Shown here piece by piece: positions 35,716-44,926 of a stretch of 64,000 nt of DNA (its first letter is position 1; every line of letters starts with the position of its first letter). Source of the stretch: an uncultured Erythrobacter sp. (GTDB taxonomy: Bacteria; Pseudomonadota; Alphaproteobacteria; Sphingomonadales; Sphingomonadaceae); assembly GCA_947495695.1 (NCBI GenBank), contig CANLZP010000003.1, positions 186,001 through 250,000 of the forward strand. Reading direction: 5' to 3'. The position numbers were made by a program, and so were the translations under genes. The notes beneath the pieces were generated by a model that was not told the DNA's origin, did no database searches, and was given only the letters and a program-made list of their open reading frames with translations.

Positions 35716-37833
35716 TTAGTGCGTGCCAGCAAGAGCTGCCAGCAGCAACAGCGCCACAATGTTGGTGATCTTGATCATCGGGTTCACGGCCGGACCTGCG
35801 GTATCCTTGTAAGGATCGCCAACAGTGTCACCGGTCACAGCAGCTTTATGAGCTTCTGAGCCCTTGCCGCCATGGTTGCCGTCTTCGATGTACTTCTTCG
35901 CATTGTCCCATGCGCCGCCACCGGCGGTCATGGAAAGTGCGACGAACAGACCGCCGACAATCACGCCGAGCAGCAATGCGCCCAACGAAGCGAAAGCCTC
36001 GTTCTGGCCTGCGATGTAGTAGATCACAAAGTAGGTCGCAATCGGTGCAAGCACCGGAAGCAGTGACGGAATGATCATTTCCTTGATCGCGGCCTTGGTC
36101 ACCAGATCCACTGTACGGGCATAGTCAGGCTTTTCGGTGCCTTCCATGATGCCCGGCTTTTCGCGGAACTGATTGCGCACGTCGACAACTACGTCACCAG
36201 CCGCACGGCCAACCGCTGTCATACCCATGGCACCGAACAGATACGGCAGCAGAGCACCCAGCAGCAGACCCACAATCACATACGGATTCTCAAGGCTGAA
36301 GTTGACTTCAGCGGTTGGGAAGTATGCGCGAAGGTCAGCGGTATAGGCTGCAAACAGCACCAACGCGGCAAGACCGGCCGAACCAATGGCATAACCTTTG
36401 GTCACAGCTTTGGTGGTGTTGCCAACAGCGTCGAGCAGGTCGGTCTTTTCGCGGACGCTTTCGTCCAGACCAGCCATTTCGGCAATGCCGCCAGCGTTGT
36501 CGGTTACCGGACCATACGCGTCCAGCGCAACAACCATGCCAGCCAGTGCAAGCATCGCGGTGGCACCAAATGCCAGGCCAAGCAGCCCTGCAAGCTGGTA
36601 CGCGCCGATGATGGCGGCGATGATGGCGATGGTGGGCAGTGCGGTCGATTCCAAGCTGATCGCCAGACCCTGAATCACATTGGTGCCGTGGCCCGTTTCC
36701 GAAGCCTTGGCGATCGAGCGGACCGGACGATAATTTGTGCCGGTGTAATACTCGGTGATCCAGATGATGATGCCTGTCAGCGCAAGGCCGATCAGCGAAC
36801 AATAGAACAGATCGCGTCCTGTGAACTCAACCATGCCGAGGCCTGGGTTAAGCACCGTGTTCATATCGATCCCGGCTGTGCCGAGAGCATATGAAGTGGC
36901 AATCCAGATCAACGGAATGGCCAGAACGGCCGTAACGATGAAGCCCTTGTACATCGCACCCATAACATTGGTGCCATTGCCCAGACGGACGAAATAGGTG
37001 CCAATGATCGAGGTTACGATACACGCGCCGCCAATCAGCAATGGCAGTGCCATCAATGGCAGCAGCAGATCGCCAATATTGGTCAGCAGCAGAGCCATCA
37101 GAACCATGGTCGCACCAACGGTGACGACGTAAGTTTCGAACAGGTCAGCAGCCATGCCAGCACAGTCACCAACGTTGTCACCAACGTTATCGGCGATGGT
37201 GGCAGGGTTACGGGGATCATCCTCTGGGATGCCTGCTTCAACCTTGCCGACCAAGTCGGCACCAACGTCTGCAGCCTTGGTAAAGATACCGCCGCCCAAA
37301 CGGGCAAAGATTGAAATCAGCGATGCACCAAAGGCCAGGCCAACCAGACCGTCAATCACGACGCGGCTGTTTGGCGCCAGATTCATCGAACCAACCAGGA
37401 TGTAGAAGAACACCGCGATTGCGAGCAGGGCAAGGCCAGCCACCAGCATGCCGGTGATGGCGCCCGCGCGAAACGCGATTGTCAGGCCTTCTTGCAAGCC
37501 TACGCTAGCCGCCTGCGCAGTACGCACGTTCGAGCGGACCGAGATGTTCATCCCGATATAGCCGGCAACGCCCGACAGGATCGCTCCGATCAGGAATCCG
37601 ACAGCCGGAACCATGCCGAGGAACAGTCCGACCAGAACGGCCACGACTACACCGACGATACCGATCGTCATATATTGGCGGTTGAGATAAGCTTGTGCGC
37701 CTTCTTGAATGGCGCCAGCAATCTCTTGCATCTTAGCGTTCCCGGCATCAGCGCCGAGAACCTGACGGCTGGTAAAGACACCATAAACAATGGCGAGCAA
37801 ACCAAGCCCAATTGAAATGAGAATAAGGTCCAC
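35716..37833 (-). CDS. hppA: Membrane H+-translocating pyrophosphatase, K+-independent type
   Basis: A 705-residue integral membrane pyrophosphatase with about 16 helices that couples pyrophosphate hydrolysis to proton export. Substrate-site motifs are present: [37 protein letters not shown] and, near the C-terminus, [17 protein letters not shown] (acidic clusters with Lys). The [16 protein letters not shown] segment carries Lys where K+-dependent enzymes have Ala, which marks the K+-independent class. It has its own terminator. The 172-base upstream region toward thiL shows no gene. Confidence 0.97.
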   Translation of the reverse strand: MDLILISIGLGLLAIVYGVFTSRQVLGADAGNAKMQEIAGAIQEGAQAYLNRQYMTIGIVGVVVAVLVGLFLGMVPAVGFLIGAILSGVAGYIGMNISVRSNVRTAQAASVGLQEGLTIAFRAGAITGMLVAGLALLAIAVFFYILVGSMNLAPNSRVVIDGLVGLAFGASLISIFARLGGGIFTKAADVGADLVGKVEAGIPEDDPRNPATIADNVGDNVGDCAGMAADLFETYVVTVGATMVLMALLLTNIGDLLLPLMALPLLIGGACIVTSIIGTYFVRLGNGTNVMGAMYKGFIVTAVLAIPLIWIATSYALGTAGIDMNTVLNPGLGMVEFTGRDLFYCSLIGLALTGIIIWITEYYTGTNYRPVRSIAKASETGHGTNVIQGLAISLESTALPTIAIIAAIIGAYQLAGLLGLAFGATAMLALAGMVVALDAYGPVTDNAGGIAEMAGLDESVREKTDLLDAVGNTTKAVTKGYAIGSAGLAALVLFAAYTADLRAYFPTAEVNFSLENPYVIVGLLLGALLPYLFGAMGMTAVGRAAGDVVVDVRNQFREKPGIMEGTEKPDYARTVDLVTKAAIKEMIIPSLLPVLAPIATYFVIYYIAGQNEAFASLGALLLGVIVGGLFVALSMTAGGGAWDNAKKYIEDGNHGGKGSEAHKAAVTGDTVGDPYKDTAGPAVNPMIKITNIVALLLLAALAGTH

Positions 37834-38005
37834 AGAAATCCCCTCTCTTTTACGTGGAATAGCGCCCTGCGATCACAGGTGCGCTCGTGCGGCGATGGCT
37901 ATACGGATTGAACGCGGCCTGACAAGGGCAGAAGCCCTATTAAGGCGGTAATCTCACCAGTTTTACCAGTCTATCCGGCCAAATTGCGGCTCAGGGCAGG
38001 CGCAG

Positions 38006-38860
38006 CTAGTGCTCGAAGCCCAATCCCTGACTGTTCACCACCGGATTGTCATCCAGCAGCAGCGGGGCAAAGCCCAAGGGGTCCACCGATCCTATACAGG
38101 TTGCCGCAACGCTAGGCTCCACGCCTACGGGCAGGGTGAACAACAATTCGTAATCATCACCCCAGCGCATACAGTCATCGCGCCGCTTTTCGTCGGCAAC
38201 TGGTACCTGATGGCCAGCAATGGTCAGCGTGGCCTGGCTGGCCTCGGCCAAGCGGAATGCATCGAGCAGCAATCCGTCTGAAATATCCATCATCGCACTT
38301 ACCGATGGGGCCAGTGCCTTACCTTCTGCCAATCGAGGACTGGGCCGGTTGAAAGCTTGCAGATAGTCGGCCTCGCCTTCAAATCCCAGCATCGCAGCGC
38401 CTAATGTGCCGGTGACATACAGCTTGTCGCCCGCTTGCGCTCCGCTTCGTGAAGGGATCGGCGTGTGCGTGGCTTTGCCGATGGCTGTCAGGCCAAAGGT
38501 GCGGGCTCCTTCGACGGAAATTGTGTCGCCGCCCAGCAATGATATGCCAAATGTGGTCAAGACCTCAGACAAACCATCCAGAAAGCGCTCGTCGCCCTGG
38601 CCAAGCGCATGGCCCAGCAGCACCCCGATGGGTTCCGCCCCTTTGGCGGCAAGATCGGACAGATTGCTGGCGACCAGCTTCCACGCAACATCGGCCAAAT
38701 CGGCACCGCTTCGAAAATGCACGCCTTGGGACATCGCGTCATGTGTGATGATCAGTGATTGATCGCCAAGTTCCAAAATGGCGCAATCATCTTTCAGACC
38801 GCGCGCGCCGAGATGAAGCGGCAGTTTGCGCAAAGCAGCGATGAAATCAGCTTCTTTCAT
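38006..38860 (-). CDS. thiL: Thiamine-monophosphate kinase
   Basis: A 284-residue PurM/ThiL-fold kinase that converts thiamine monophosphate to the diphosphate coenzyme. Characteristic parts are DDCAILELGDQSLIITHDAM, the metal-binding SNLSDLAAKGAEPIGVLL, GGDTISVEGA and the C-terminal DISDGLLLDAFRLAEAS. It is slightly shorter than E. coli ThiL (about 325). It follows nusB on the same strand after a 95-base gap containing an inverted repeat. Confidence 0.94.
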   Translation of the reverse strand: MKEADFIAALRKLPLHLGARGLKDDCAILELGDQSLIITHDAMSQGVHFRSGADLADVAWKLVASNLSDLAAKGAEPIGVLLGHALGQGDERFLDGLSEVLTTFGISLLGGDTISVEGARTFGLTAIGKATHTPIPSRSGAQAGDKLYVTGTLGAAMLGFEGEADYLQAFNRPSPRLAEGKALAPSVSAMMDISDGLLLDAFRLAEASQATLTIAGHQVPVADEKRRDDCMRWGDDYELLFTLPVGVEPSVAATCIGSVDPLGFAPLLLDDNPVVNSQGLGFEH

Positions 38861-38873
38861 AGCAGCCTACTAA

Positions 38874-38946
38874 CCGTTCGTCCTGAGCTTGTCGAAGGAC
38901 GTGCAGCACTTTGATACACATGCTTCGACAGGCTCAGCATGAACGG
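38874..38946. repeat. REP-like imperfect inverted repeat between nusB and thiL
   Basis: The left arm (38874-38900) starts CCGTTCGTCCTGAGCTTGTC and the right arm (38921-38946) ends GGCTCAGCATGAACGG. The arms are imperfect inverted copies separated by 20 bases. The same CGTxCTGAGCxTGTCGAAG core is, from general knowledge, dispersed in many sphingomonad genomes as an intergenic palindromic repeat. It can fold into a long hairpin in the nusB-thiL transcript. Confidence 0.75.
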
Positions 38947-38955
38947 ATTGATATT

Positions 38956-39417
38956 CTAATTTCGCGCTTCCTTGGCGATCGTGTCCAGAATGCCGTTGGC
39001 GAATTTGGCCTCGCGATCATCGAAGAAAGCTTTTGCCACATCGACATATTCATTGATCACGGCTGGCGCTGGGACATCTGCCCGAGCAAGGATTTCATAG
39101 GAGCCACAGCGCAAGATTTGCAGCATGGTTTTGTCCATACGAGCGATGGTCCAACCTTCTGACAATTTGGCCGCAATCATAGCGTCGATCTCGTCCTTGC
39201 GAGCGTCCACGCCGCCGACAACATCGTCAAAGAATTCAACCTCGGCCTCGGCAAATTGATCATCATCAACTTCCATGCCCAGCCGGTGTTGGTGAAATTC
39301 ATTGAGCAATTTGGTCAGCGCGGTGCCTTCCATATGCTGTTGATACAGCGCTTGGACCGCGGCGAGGCGGGCGGCTGAGCGGGCTTGCGCGCGCGGCGCA
39401 GGTTGGGAATTACTCAT
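38956..39417 (-). CDS. nusB: Transcription antitermination protein NusB
   Basis: A 153-residue all-helical protein that, with NusE, nucleates the antitermination complex on rRNA transcripts. ARSAARLAAVQALYQQHMEG is the N-terminal RNA-binding helix, and the C-terminal VINEYVDVAKAFFDDREAKF with GILDTIAKEAR is diagnostic. Its start overlaps the hisD stop by four bases, so it is translationally coupled. The hisG-hisD-nusB order is a known sphingomonad arrangement. Confidence 0.95.
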   Translation of the reverse strand: MSNSQPAPRAQARSAARLAAVQALYQQHMEGTALTKLLNEFHQHRLGMEVDDDQFAEAEVEFFDDVVGGVDARKDEIDAMIAAKLSEGWTIARMDKTMLQILRCGSYEILARADVPAPAVINEYVDVAKAFFDDREAKFANGILDTIAKEARN

Positions 39418-40703
39418 TTGAGCCTCAATTCAACGGATTTTGCATGGGCCGGCAGCCCCTCTGCATGGGCCAGCGCGGTTGCTGCAGGGCCGATAGCGTG
39501 CAGCGCACCATCATCCAAGGCGATAAAGCTGGTGCGCTTCATAAAGTCGAGCACAGACAGGCCGCTGGCAAAACGCGCGCGCCGTCCGGTGGGCAAAACA
39601 TGGTTGGGACCGGCGACATAATCGCCAATCGCTTCGGGCGTCATCCGGCCCAGGAACACGCTGCCCGCATGACGAATGCCATGCAGCAAGGGTTCTGGAT
39701 CGGCCACTGCTAGCTCGACATGCTCCGCCGCCAGCGCATTGGCCAGCTCAACAGATTGGTCGAGCGAATCCACCACGATGATAACGCCATAGTCTGACCA
39801 GCTGGCTTGGGCAGTTTCGGCGGTCGATAGCGAAGCAAATTGGAGATCGATGCAATCGGCAACCTGCGCGCCAAAGGCTTCGTCATCCGTAATCAGGATC
39901 GATTGCGAAGTTGGATCATGCTCAGCCTGACTCAACAGATCGGCTGCGATCCAGTCGGGATCATTGTCAGCGTCCGCGATGACCAGAATCTCGCTCGGTC
40001 CGGCCACCATATCTATCCCGACAACGCCAAACATTTGCCGTTTTGCCTCGGCCACCCAGGCGTTACCCGGGCCGGTGATGACATCAACGGGTGCAATCTT
40101 ATCCGTGCCATAAGCGAGCGCGCCGATGGCTTGGGCGCCGCCAATCCGCCAAATTTCGTCTACGCCCGCGATATGAGCTGCAGCCAGAACCAGCGGATTG
40201 CTGTTGCCCTTGGGGGTGGGGGTCACAACCACCAATCGCTCAACCCCGGCAACGCGGGCCGGGATGGCGTTCATCAGCAGAGACGAGGGATAGGCCGCGC
40301 GTCCGCCCGGAACATAAAGGCCTGCTGAATCCACCGGACGCCAGATGGCCCCTTGGCGCACGCCAACATCATCGGTGAAGTCTCGATTGTCTGGCAATTG
40401 GTCGCGGTGATAGGCCCGAATACGCTCGGCAGCCAATTCCAACGCATCGCGCAGATTGGGCTCAAGCCCTTCATATGCTTCGCGGCATCGATCAGCTGTT
40501 ATTACCCAATCATCGTTCTGGCTGAGGGCATAGCCGTCAAACCGCATGGTATAATCGACCACGGCGGCATCACCGCGCGCCTTTACCTCGCGCAAAATGT
40601 CGCGCACTTGGCTGGCAACGGTGCTGTCGCTCTCGCGGCGCGCGTTAACGACCTGGCGAAACTTGGCGTCGAATTTGGGATCAGAGGCGCGCAGCAATTG
40701 CAT
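39414..40703 (-). CDS. hisD: Histidinol dehydrogenase
   Basis: A 429-residue zinc enzyme catalysing the two NAD-dependent oxidations of histidinol to histidine. The signature GLYVPGGRAAYPSSLLMNA and the catalytic region LLSQAEHDPTSQS with Glu-His are intact. VITGPGNAWVAEAK and GPNHVLPTGRRARF, which contribute substrate and zinc residues, are also intact. The first base of its ATG is the last base of the hisG stop, and it overlaps nusB downstream. Other his genes are outside the window. Confidence 0.97.
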   Translation of the reverse strand: MQLLRASDPKFDAKFRQVVNARRESDSTVASQVRDILREVKARGDAAVVDYTMRFDGYALSQNDDWVITADRCREAYEGLEPNLRDALELAAERIRAYHRDQLPDNRDFTDDVGVRQGAIWRPVDSAGLYVPGGRAAYPSSLLMNAIPARVAGVERLVVVTPTPKGNSNPLVLAAAHIAGVDEIWRIGGAQAIGALAYGTDKIAPVDVITGPGNAWVAEAKRQMFGVVGIDMVAGPSEILVIADADNDPDWIAADLLSQAEHDPTSQSILITDDEAFGAQVADCIDLQFASLSTAETAQASWSDYGVIIVVDSLDQSVELANALAAEHVELAVADPEPLLHGIRHAGSVFLGRMTPEAIGDYVAGPNHVLPTGRRARFASGLSVLDFMKRTSFIALDDGALHAIGPAATALAHAEGLPAHAKSVELRLK

Positions 40704-41371
40704 CAGGCGGCCTGCCGGTTTTCCGTATCAGCGCGAAAGGCTGCGACCAGCTCGCCCACGCGGGGATCGGTTTTCAGCGCCGCACGATTGACGATCAGCC
40801 GTGCGGTCACATCCATGATGGGCGCGATTTCGACCAAGCCATTGTCCTTCAGCGTCTGGCCGCTCGAAACCAAGTCTACAATTTGCCGCGCCAGACCAAG
40901 CGAGGGAGCAAGCTCCATCGCGCCGTTCAGCTTCACGCATTCGGCCTGAATCCCGCGCGCTTCAAAGTGCCGCCGGGTCAAATTGGGATATTTGGTCGCA
41001 ACGCGCAGGTGGCTGACATTTTTGTCGCTCACATCCACGCCTTTTTCCGCTGCGACTGACAACCGGCAATAACCAATGTTGAGGTCAACCGGGGCATAAA
41101 GGTCTGGATAATCAAACTCTTCGATCACGTCAGAGCCAACTATGCCGACTTGAGCCGCGCCATGTGCTACGAAGGTTGCGACATCAAATGCTCGCACCCT
41201 GATCAAACGCATATCGTCCCGCGTGGTTGCAAAACTGAGCGAACGATTGCTTTTGTCATGGAACCCATCTTCGGGAATGACATTGGCACGCGCCATCACG
41301 GGCAGCGCTTCGTCAAGAATGCGCCCCTTGGGAATGGCAAAGGTCAGCAAGTTGTTATCTGAGTGAGTCAT
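40703..41371 (-). CDS. hisG: ATP phosphoribosyltransferase, short form
   Basis: A 222-residue catalytic subunit that starts histidine synthesis by coupling ATP and [20 protein letters not shown] at the N-terminus, [19 protein letters not shown] and [15 protein letters not shown] are typical. The ATG at 41371 is chosen because the ten-residue upstream extension is not conserved-looking. Lacking the C-terminal regulatory ACT-like domain, this short form normally needs a HisZ partner, which is not seen in the window. It heads hisG-hisD-nusB(-thiL). Confidence 0.95.
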   Translation of the reverse strand: MTHSDNNLLTFAIPKGRILDEALPVMARANVIPEDGFHDKSNRSLSFATTRDDMRLIRVRAFDVATFVAHGAAQVGIVGSDVIEEFDYPDLYAPVDLNIGYCRLSVAAEKGVDVSDKNVSHLRVATKYPNLTRRHFEARGIQAECVKLNGAMELAPSLGLARQIVDLVSSGQTLKDNGLVEIAPIMDVTARLIVNRAALKTDPRVGELVAAFRADTENRQAA

Positions 41372-41429
41372 CGCGGCGCGATTTAGGCACTGGCTGGGCA
41401 AAGAGCAAACTTATTGAGGGAATTGAGCA

Positions 41430-42518
41430 ATGGCGGATGGATCAGACACGGGTGGGACATCGGGTCCGGTCATGCAAATTGCAGAGATTGCCAAGGCGAT
41501 TGAATGGCAGGCAGACCACGCCGATTTGAATGGCGCACCGTGCACCGCGCGGATCGTCAGATCGCTCCATGCAGTCATGCAAACCGATACAGCGACCGGG
41601 CGGCGAATTGCCGGCTGGGCAGGCTTGAGCCTAAAGGATGCGATGCCGCTGCGCTTCGCAGGCGGACTGCATCACCTGGTGCTGAGCGGTGCCGACACCC
41701 GCCTGAAGCAGGTCTATTCTGGTGCGCTGAGCGATCAGGACCAGATTGACCAATTGGTGATAGAATTGGTGCAAGAGTTTGATGCGCAATTGTTGCCTTG
41801 GCTCGACGGGCCGCCGCAAACCAATGAGGCTGGGCGGTCAGCAAGCATAATGGCTGGCCTGTTGTGGTTGTCTGGCCATTTGGGTTCGCGGTTCGAACTG
41901 TTCGAACTAGGCGCAAGCGCCGGTGTCCTCACGATGCTGGATCGCTATCACTTCGATCTTGGCGGGGTTGGGGTCGGGCCAATTGGTTCGCCGATGCAGA
42001 TCAAGCCAGAGTGGCGCGGCGATCCTCCGCCCAACAATCCGGTTGAGATTGTCTCGGTGAAAGGATGCGATGTTGCGCCGATTAATCTGGCCGATCCCGA
42101 TGCTGCACTCCGCTTGAAAAGTTATGTTTGGCCCGAAGTGGCCGACCGGATGGAGAGGATCGATGCCGCGATCACCTTGGCCGCGCAACAGGCCCCCGAT
42201 GTGGTGCAGCAAGATGCTGGCGCATTTGTTGCACAGATGCTGGCAAGCGAGCAGCCTTCTGGCGTCACACGGGTCATGTTCCACTCGATTATGTGGCAAT
42301 ATATGCCCGCCGAAACACAGCAAGCGATCACCAATGCGATGGAAACAGCCGGTGCCGCGGCGAGCCGCGACCAGCCCTTGGCCTGGGTTTCACTGGAAAC
42401 CGATCCAGCGACCTTCCGGCACGAGCTGAATGTGCGTTATTGGCCCGGAGGGGGGCAAGCTGTGTGCCTGTCCCATGCCCATCCACACGGCGCGTGGGTG
42501 GAATGGAGTGGCGCTTAG
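41430..42518 (+). CDS. DUF2332 family protein
   Basis: A 362-residue protein matching DUF2332, a family of unknown function. Recognisable segments are the N-terminal SPLYAAL-like region (here divergent), FELFELGASAGVLTMLDRYHFD in the middle, a nucleotide-binding-like loop (key residues Glu, Gly, Ala, Gly), and VMFHSIMWQYMPAETQQAI near residue 285. The ELGASAGV loop resembles a SAM-binding motif I, but this is only a resemblance. It is divergent from hisG (58 bases) and its stop interlocks with the convergent SDR gene. Confidence 0.85.
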   Translation: MADGSDTGGTSGPVMQIAEIAKAIEWQADHADLNGAPCTARIVRSLHAVMQTDTATGRRIAGWAGLSLKDAMPLRFAGGLHHLVLSGADTRLKQVYSGALSDQDQIDQLVIELVQEFDAQLLPWLDGPPQTNEAGRSASIMAGLLWLSGHLGSRFELFELGASAGVLTMLDRYHFDLGGVGVGPIGSPMQIKPEWRGDPPPNNPVEIVSVKGCDVAPINLADPDAALRLKSYVWPEVADRMERIDAAITLAAQQAPDVVQQDAGAFVAQMLASEQPSGVTRVMFHSIMWQYMPAETQQAITNAMETAGAAASRDQPLAWVSLETDPATFRHELNVRYWPGGGQAVCLSHAHPHGAWVEWSGA

Positions 42519-43327
42519 CCCGCTGCTTCCATCTTCTCGATATAGCCCTTGGCGACCATTTCGGCGACCTGATCGAATAGAGCATCGGGCGTGCGGCGCA
42601 TCTCGCCCATGCCCAATTCCATTCCCTCGGCCACGATGATTTCGCGCTCTCCCTTGGTGACCGCATCGATCATGGTCTTGGCTGCATCTGCTGGCTGAAT
42701 GCCCTCATCGATAACCCTGTCTGAACGACCACGCTTGGTCCCGTCAGAGGTCAATGCATTGCGGGCGACATCGGTCGCAATCGACCCGGGATAGATCACA
42801 TGAACGCTGACGCCCTTTTGCGATAGTTCCGCGCGCAAAGCATCAGCATAGCCCGCCAATCCGAATTTCGCCGCGCTGTAGGCAGTGCGCATCGGTACGC
42901 CGACCTTGCCTGCAATGGAGGAGATAAACAGCAGCGACCCGCTACCGCGCTCAGCCATATGGCCGATCAGCGATTGGGTGAAAGCAATCTGCGCGGTCAG
43001 GTCAATTTCGATGATGTCGCGATAGACCTGCATATCTGTCTTCAAGGCCTGGCTGCGCTGCGAAATGCCGGCATTGGCCACCGCCACATCGACGCCGCCT
43101 TTCCATGAGATCGCCTGCGCTGTTGCGTCCGCCAGCGCCGCATCGTCGCGCACGTCAAACGGCAAGATCAAGCACTCGCCGCAATCTGCTGCTACGGCTT
43201 CCAACCGTTCGCGGTCTCTGCCCGACAGGATGATATTTGCACCGCGCGCGGCCCAATCTCTGGCCAAGGCAGCGCCAATTCCGGACGATCCGCCGGTGAT
43301 CCAAACGGTCTGTGCGTTCTCACTCAT
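42515..43327 (-). CDS. Short-chain dehydrogenase/reductase
   Basis: A 270-residue classical SDR expected to oxidise or reduce an alcohol or ketone with NAD(P). The cofactor loop TGGSSGIGAALAR lies at residues 11-23, NAG within VAVANAGIS near 85, the catalytic Ser in LFISSIAGKVG, and the YxxxK motif as YSAAKFG near 155. The SGRDRERL segment after the second strand suggests NADP preference. The substrate is unknown. BolA lies 16 bases upstream on the same strand. Confidence 0.92.
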   Translation of the reverse strand: MSENAQTVWITGGSSGIGAALARDWAARGANIILSGRDRERLEAVAADCGECLILPFDVRDDAALADATAQAISWKGGVDVAVANAGISQRSQALKTDMQVYRDIIEIDLTAQIAFTQSLIGHMAERGSGSLLFISSIAGKVGVPMRTAYSAAKFGLAGYADALRAELSQKGVSVHVIYPGSIATDVARNALTSDGTKRGRSDRVIDEGIQPADAAKTMIDAVTKGEREIIVAEGMELGMGEMRRTPDALFDQVAEMVAKGYIEKMEAAG

Positions 43328-43343
43328 ATTTCATTCTCCGACT

Positions 43344-43616
43344 CTATTCGCCTGGTGCCGAGGCTTTGATGGCGACGGCGTGAACTCTCTCGCCAACGAT
43401 ATCACCCAATGCAGCGATCACCATGCGTTGGCGTTGCAAGCGGTTTTTTCCCGCAAATGCGGCCGAGCAAACCACCAATGTAAAGTGCGATTCGCCGCTA
43501 CCATCATCGCCAGCATGGCCATGGTGTTGCGCGCTGTCGTTGATTATTTCCAAGCTTTCGGGTGCCAAAGCATCTTCCAGCAGACTCTTCATTTCTTGTG
43601 CAATTGTTCCGGTCAT
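43344..43616 (-). CDS. BolA family protein
   Basis: A 90-residue BolA-like protein from the ATG at 43616. The family core SHFTLVVCSAAFAGKNRLQRQRMV carries the conserved Gly-Lys-Arg-His/Arg helix-turn (key: F-x-G-K-x3-Q-R). BolA proteins pair with monothiol glutaredoxins in iron-sulfur trafficking. Histidines in DSAQHHGHAG could be ligands. The 51-base region upstream separates it from the divergent J-domain gene. Confidence 0.9.
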   Translation of the reverse strand: MTGTIAQEMKSLLEDALAPESLEIINDSAQHHGHAGDDGSGESHFTLVVCSAAFAGKNRLQRQRMVIAALGDIVGERVHAVAIKASAPGE

Positions 43617-43667
43617 GGGGGCCTTCCTATTGGCATTTTGTCTGCTTGTCCCCATTGTTTATGGCTT

Positions 43668-44273
43668 ATGCGCAGCAGTAAGTTTCATGGAAGGGTCGAA
43701 AACCCGGGTCAGCAATGTGAATATCCCAACTGCGGTGAAGAGGGCGAATTCCGCGCGCCCGGCCACCGCCCCAGCGGGTTTGATGGTCCGGGACAATACC
43801 GGTGGTTTTGCCTTGAACATGTGCGCGAATTTAATTCCGGTTATGACTGGTTTGAAGGGATGAGTGCCGACGAGATTTTGTCCGCGCAGTCTCCGGCTGC
43901 GGGTTGGGCATCGGAAAGCCCGTCTTTCAAACCAACCGCCGGGGTTGATGGCATGCCGCGCTGGGCTGATTTTAACGATCCGCTGGACGCGATCGGGGCC
44001 CGCGTTGCCGGGATCAAATCACGGGCTCAGCGCGTGGCTGAAGTGGCCCATGCTGCCTTTGCCGATGGTCGCTTTTCGCGCGAAGAAGCGCAAGCGTTGG
44101 AGACCATGGGGCTGGGCCTCAACACCGATTTACGAAAATTGCGGCGGCGCTATTCTGATCTGGTCCGGCGCTATCACCCCGATCGCAATGGCGGAGATCG
44201 CCAGTTTGAAGCGCGTCTCACCACCATTGTCGAAGCCTATCAATTGCTGCGCAAGAGCCGCGTGTTCACCTGA
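43668..44273 (+). CDS. J-domain protein with an N-terminal zinc-like cluster
   Basis: About 201 residues. The C-terminal J domain (about 135-200) has the HPD motif in LVRRYHPDRNGG and helix IV residues, so it should stimulate an Hsp70 such as DnaK. The N-terminal part carries Cys17, Cys22, Cys48 and His51 in a CEYPNC...WFCLEH arrangement that could bind zinc. A helical segment near 115 (KSRAQRVAEVAHAAFADGRF) precedes the J domain. The start is set where coding character begins; an open frame extends 600 bases upstream over other genes but is not coding there. The substrate is unknown. Confidence 0.85.
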   Translation: MRSSKFHGRVENPGQQCEYPNCGEEGEFRAPGHRPSGFDGPGQYRWFCLEHVREFNSGYDWFEGMSADEILSAQSPAAGWASESPSFKPTAGVDGMPRWADFNDPLDAIGARVAGIKSRAQRVAEVAHAAFADGRFSREEAQALETMGLGLNTDLRKLRRRYSDLVRRYHPDRNGGDRQFEARLTTIVEAYQLLRKSRVFT

Positions 44274-44282
44274 TTGAGCAGC

Positions 44283-44906
44283 TTAGCCAGCTTCTTCGAT
44301 CAGTTTTGCATCGATTGCATTGGCCTCTGCATAGGCCGGGCGCTGCGTTACCCGCTCTACATAGGCTTTGACCGCTGGCGTTTCTGGGATTGACCCAAAG
44401 CGCAGGCCCCAGATGAATTGGCTGCCAACATAGGTGTCGGCCATGGTGAAGCGGTTGCCAGCAGCAAAGTCATTTTCAGACAGCCAGCCATCCATCGCTG
44501 ACAGCGTTTTCTCCAAAGTTCCAAAACCTGCCGTTGCCGTGCGCTCTGGCGGCACATCCCAACCCAGCGCTTTGGCCAGAACGGCTTGCTCGATAGGTCC
44601 AGAAGCAAAGAACAGCCAGCGAAAATATGCTGCCTTTTCATGCGCATCAGGAAGCAGGTTTTTCTCCGGGTGGGTTTCGGCGAGATAGTGATTTATGGCG
44701 GCAGCCTCGGTTACGACATGATCATGATCGCCATGATGGTGGACCAGTGCGGGCACCTTGTTCATCGGATTGATTTTCACAAAGTCGGCTGGCCGCGTCG
44801 CCCAATCGAACACCACTTGATCGTAATCCGCACCTGCTTCGTGCAAGGCCCAGCGGGCAATTTGGCCGCGGCTCATGGCGACAGTGTAGAATGTGAATTT
44901 GGCCAT
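44283..44906 (-). CDS. Glutathione S-transferase family protein
   Basis: A 207-residue GST. The thioredoxin-like domain starts FTFYTVAMSRGQIARWALHE, with a possible catalytic Ser at SRG. NPMNKVPALV contains the conserved cis-proline, and VVTEAAAINHYLAE contains the glutathione-binding Glu-Ala/Ser. The helical C-terminal domain follows with the NDFAAGNRFTMADTYV N-capping box. It probably conjugates or reduces electrophiles with glutathione. It is close to the MpaB-like gene upstream (20 bases), so both likely share a transcript. Confidence 0.92.
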   Translation of the reverse strand: MAKFTFYTVAMSRGQIARWALHEAGADYDQVVFDWATRPADFVKINPMNKVPALVHHHGDHDHVVTEAAAINHYLAETHPEKNLLPDAHEKAAYFRWLFFASGPIEQAVLAKALGWDVPPERTATAGFGTLEKTLSAMDGWLSENDFAAGNRFTMADTYVGSQFIWGLRFGSIPETPAVKAYVERVTQRPAYAEANAIDAKLIEEAG

Positions 44907-44926
44907 CGTTGTTCTCCTTAAACGGA

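Noticed and set aside
43065..43667. N-terminal extension of the J-domain protein
   Set aside because: The open frame runs through the SDR and BolA genes; the coding character of the J-domain protein begins only at about 43668.
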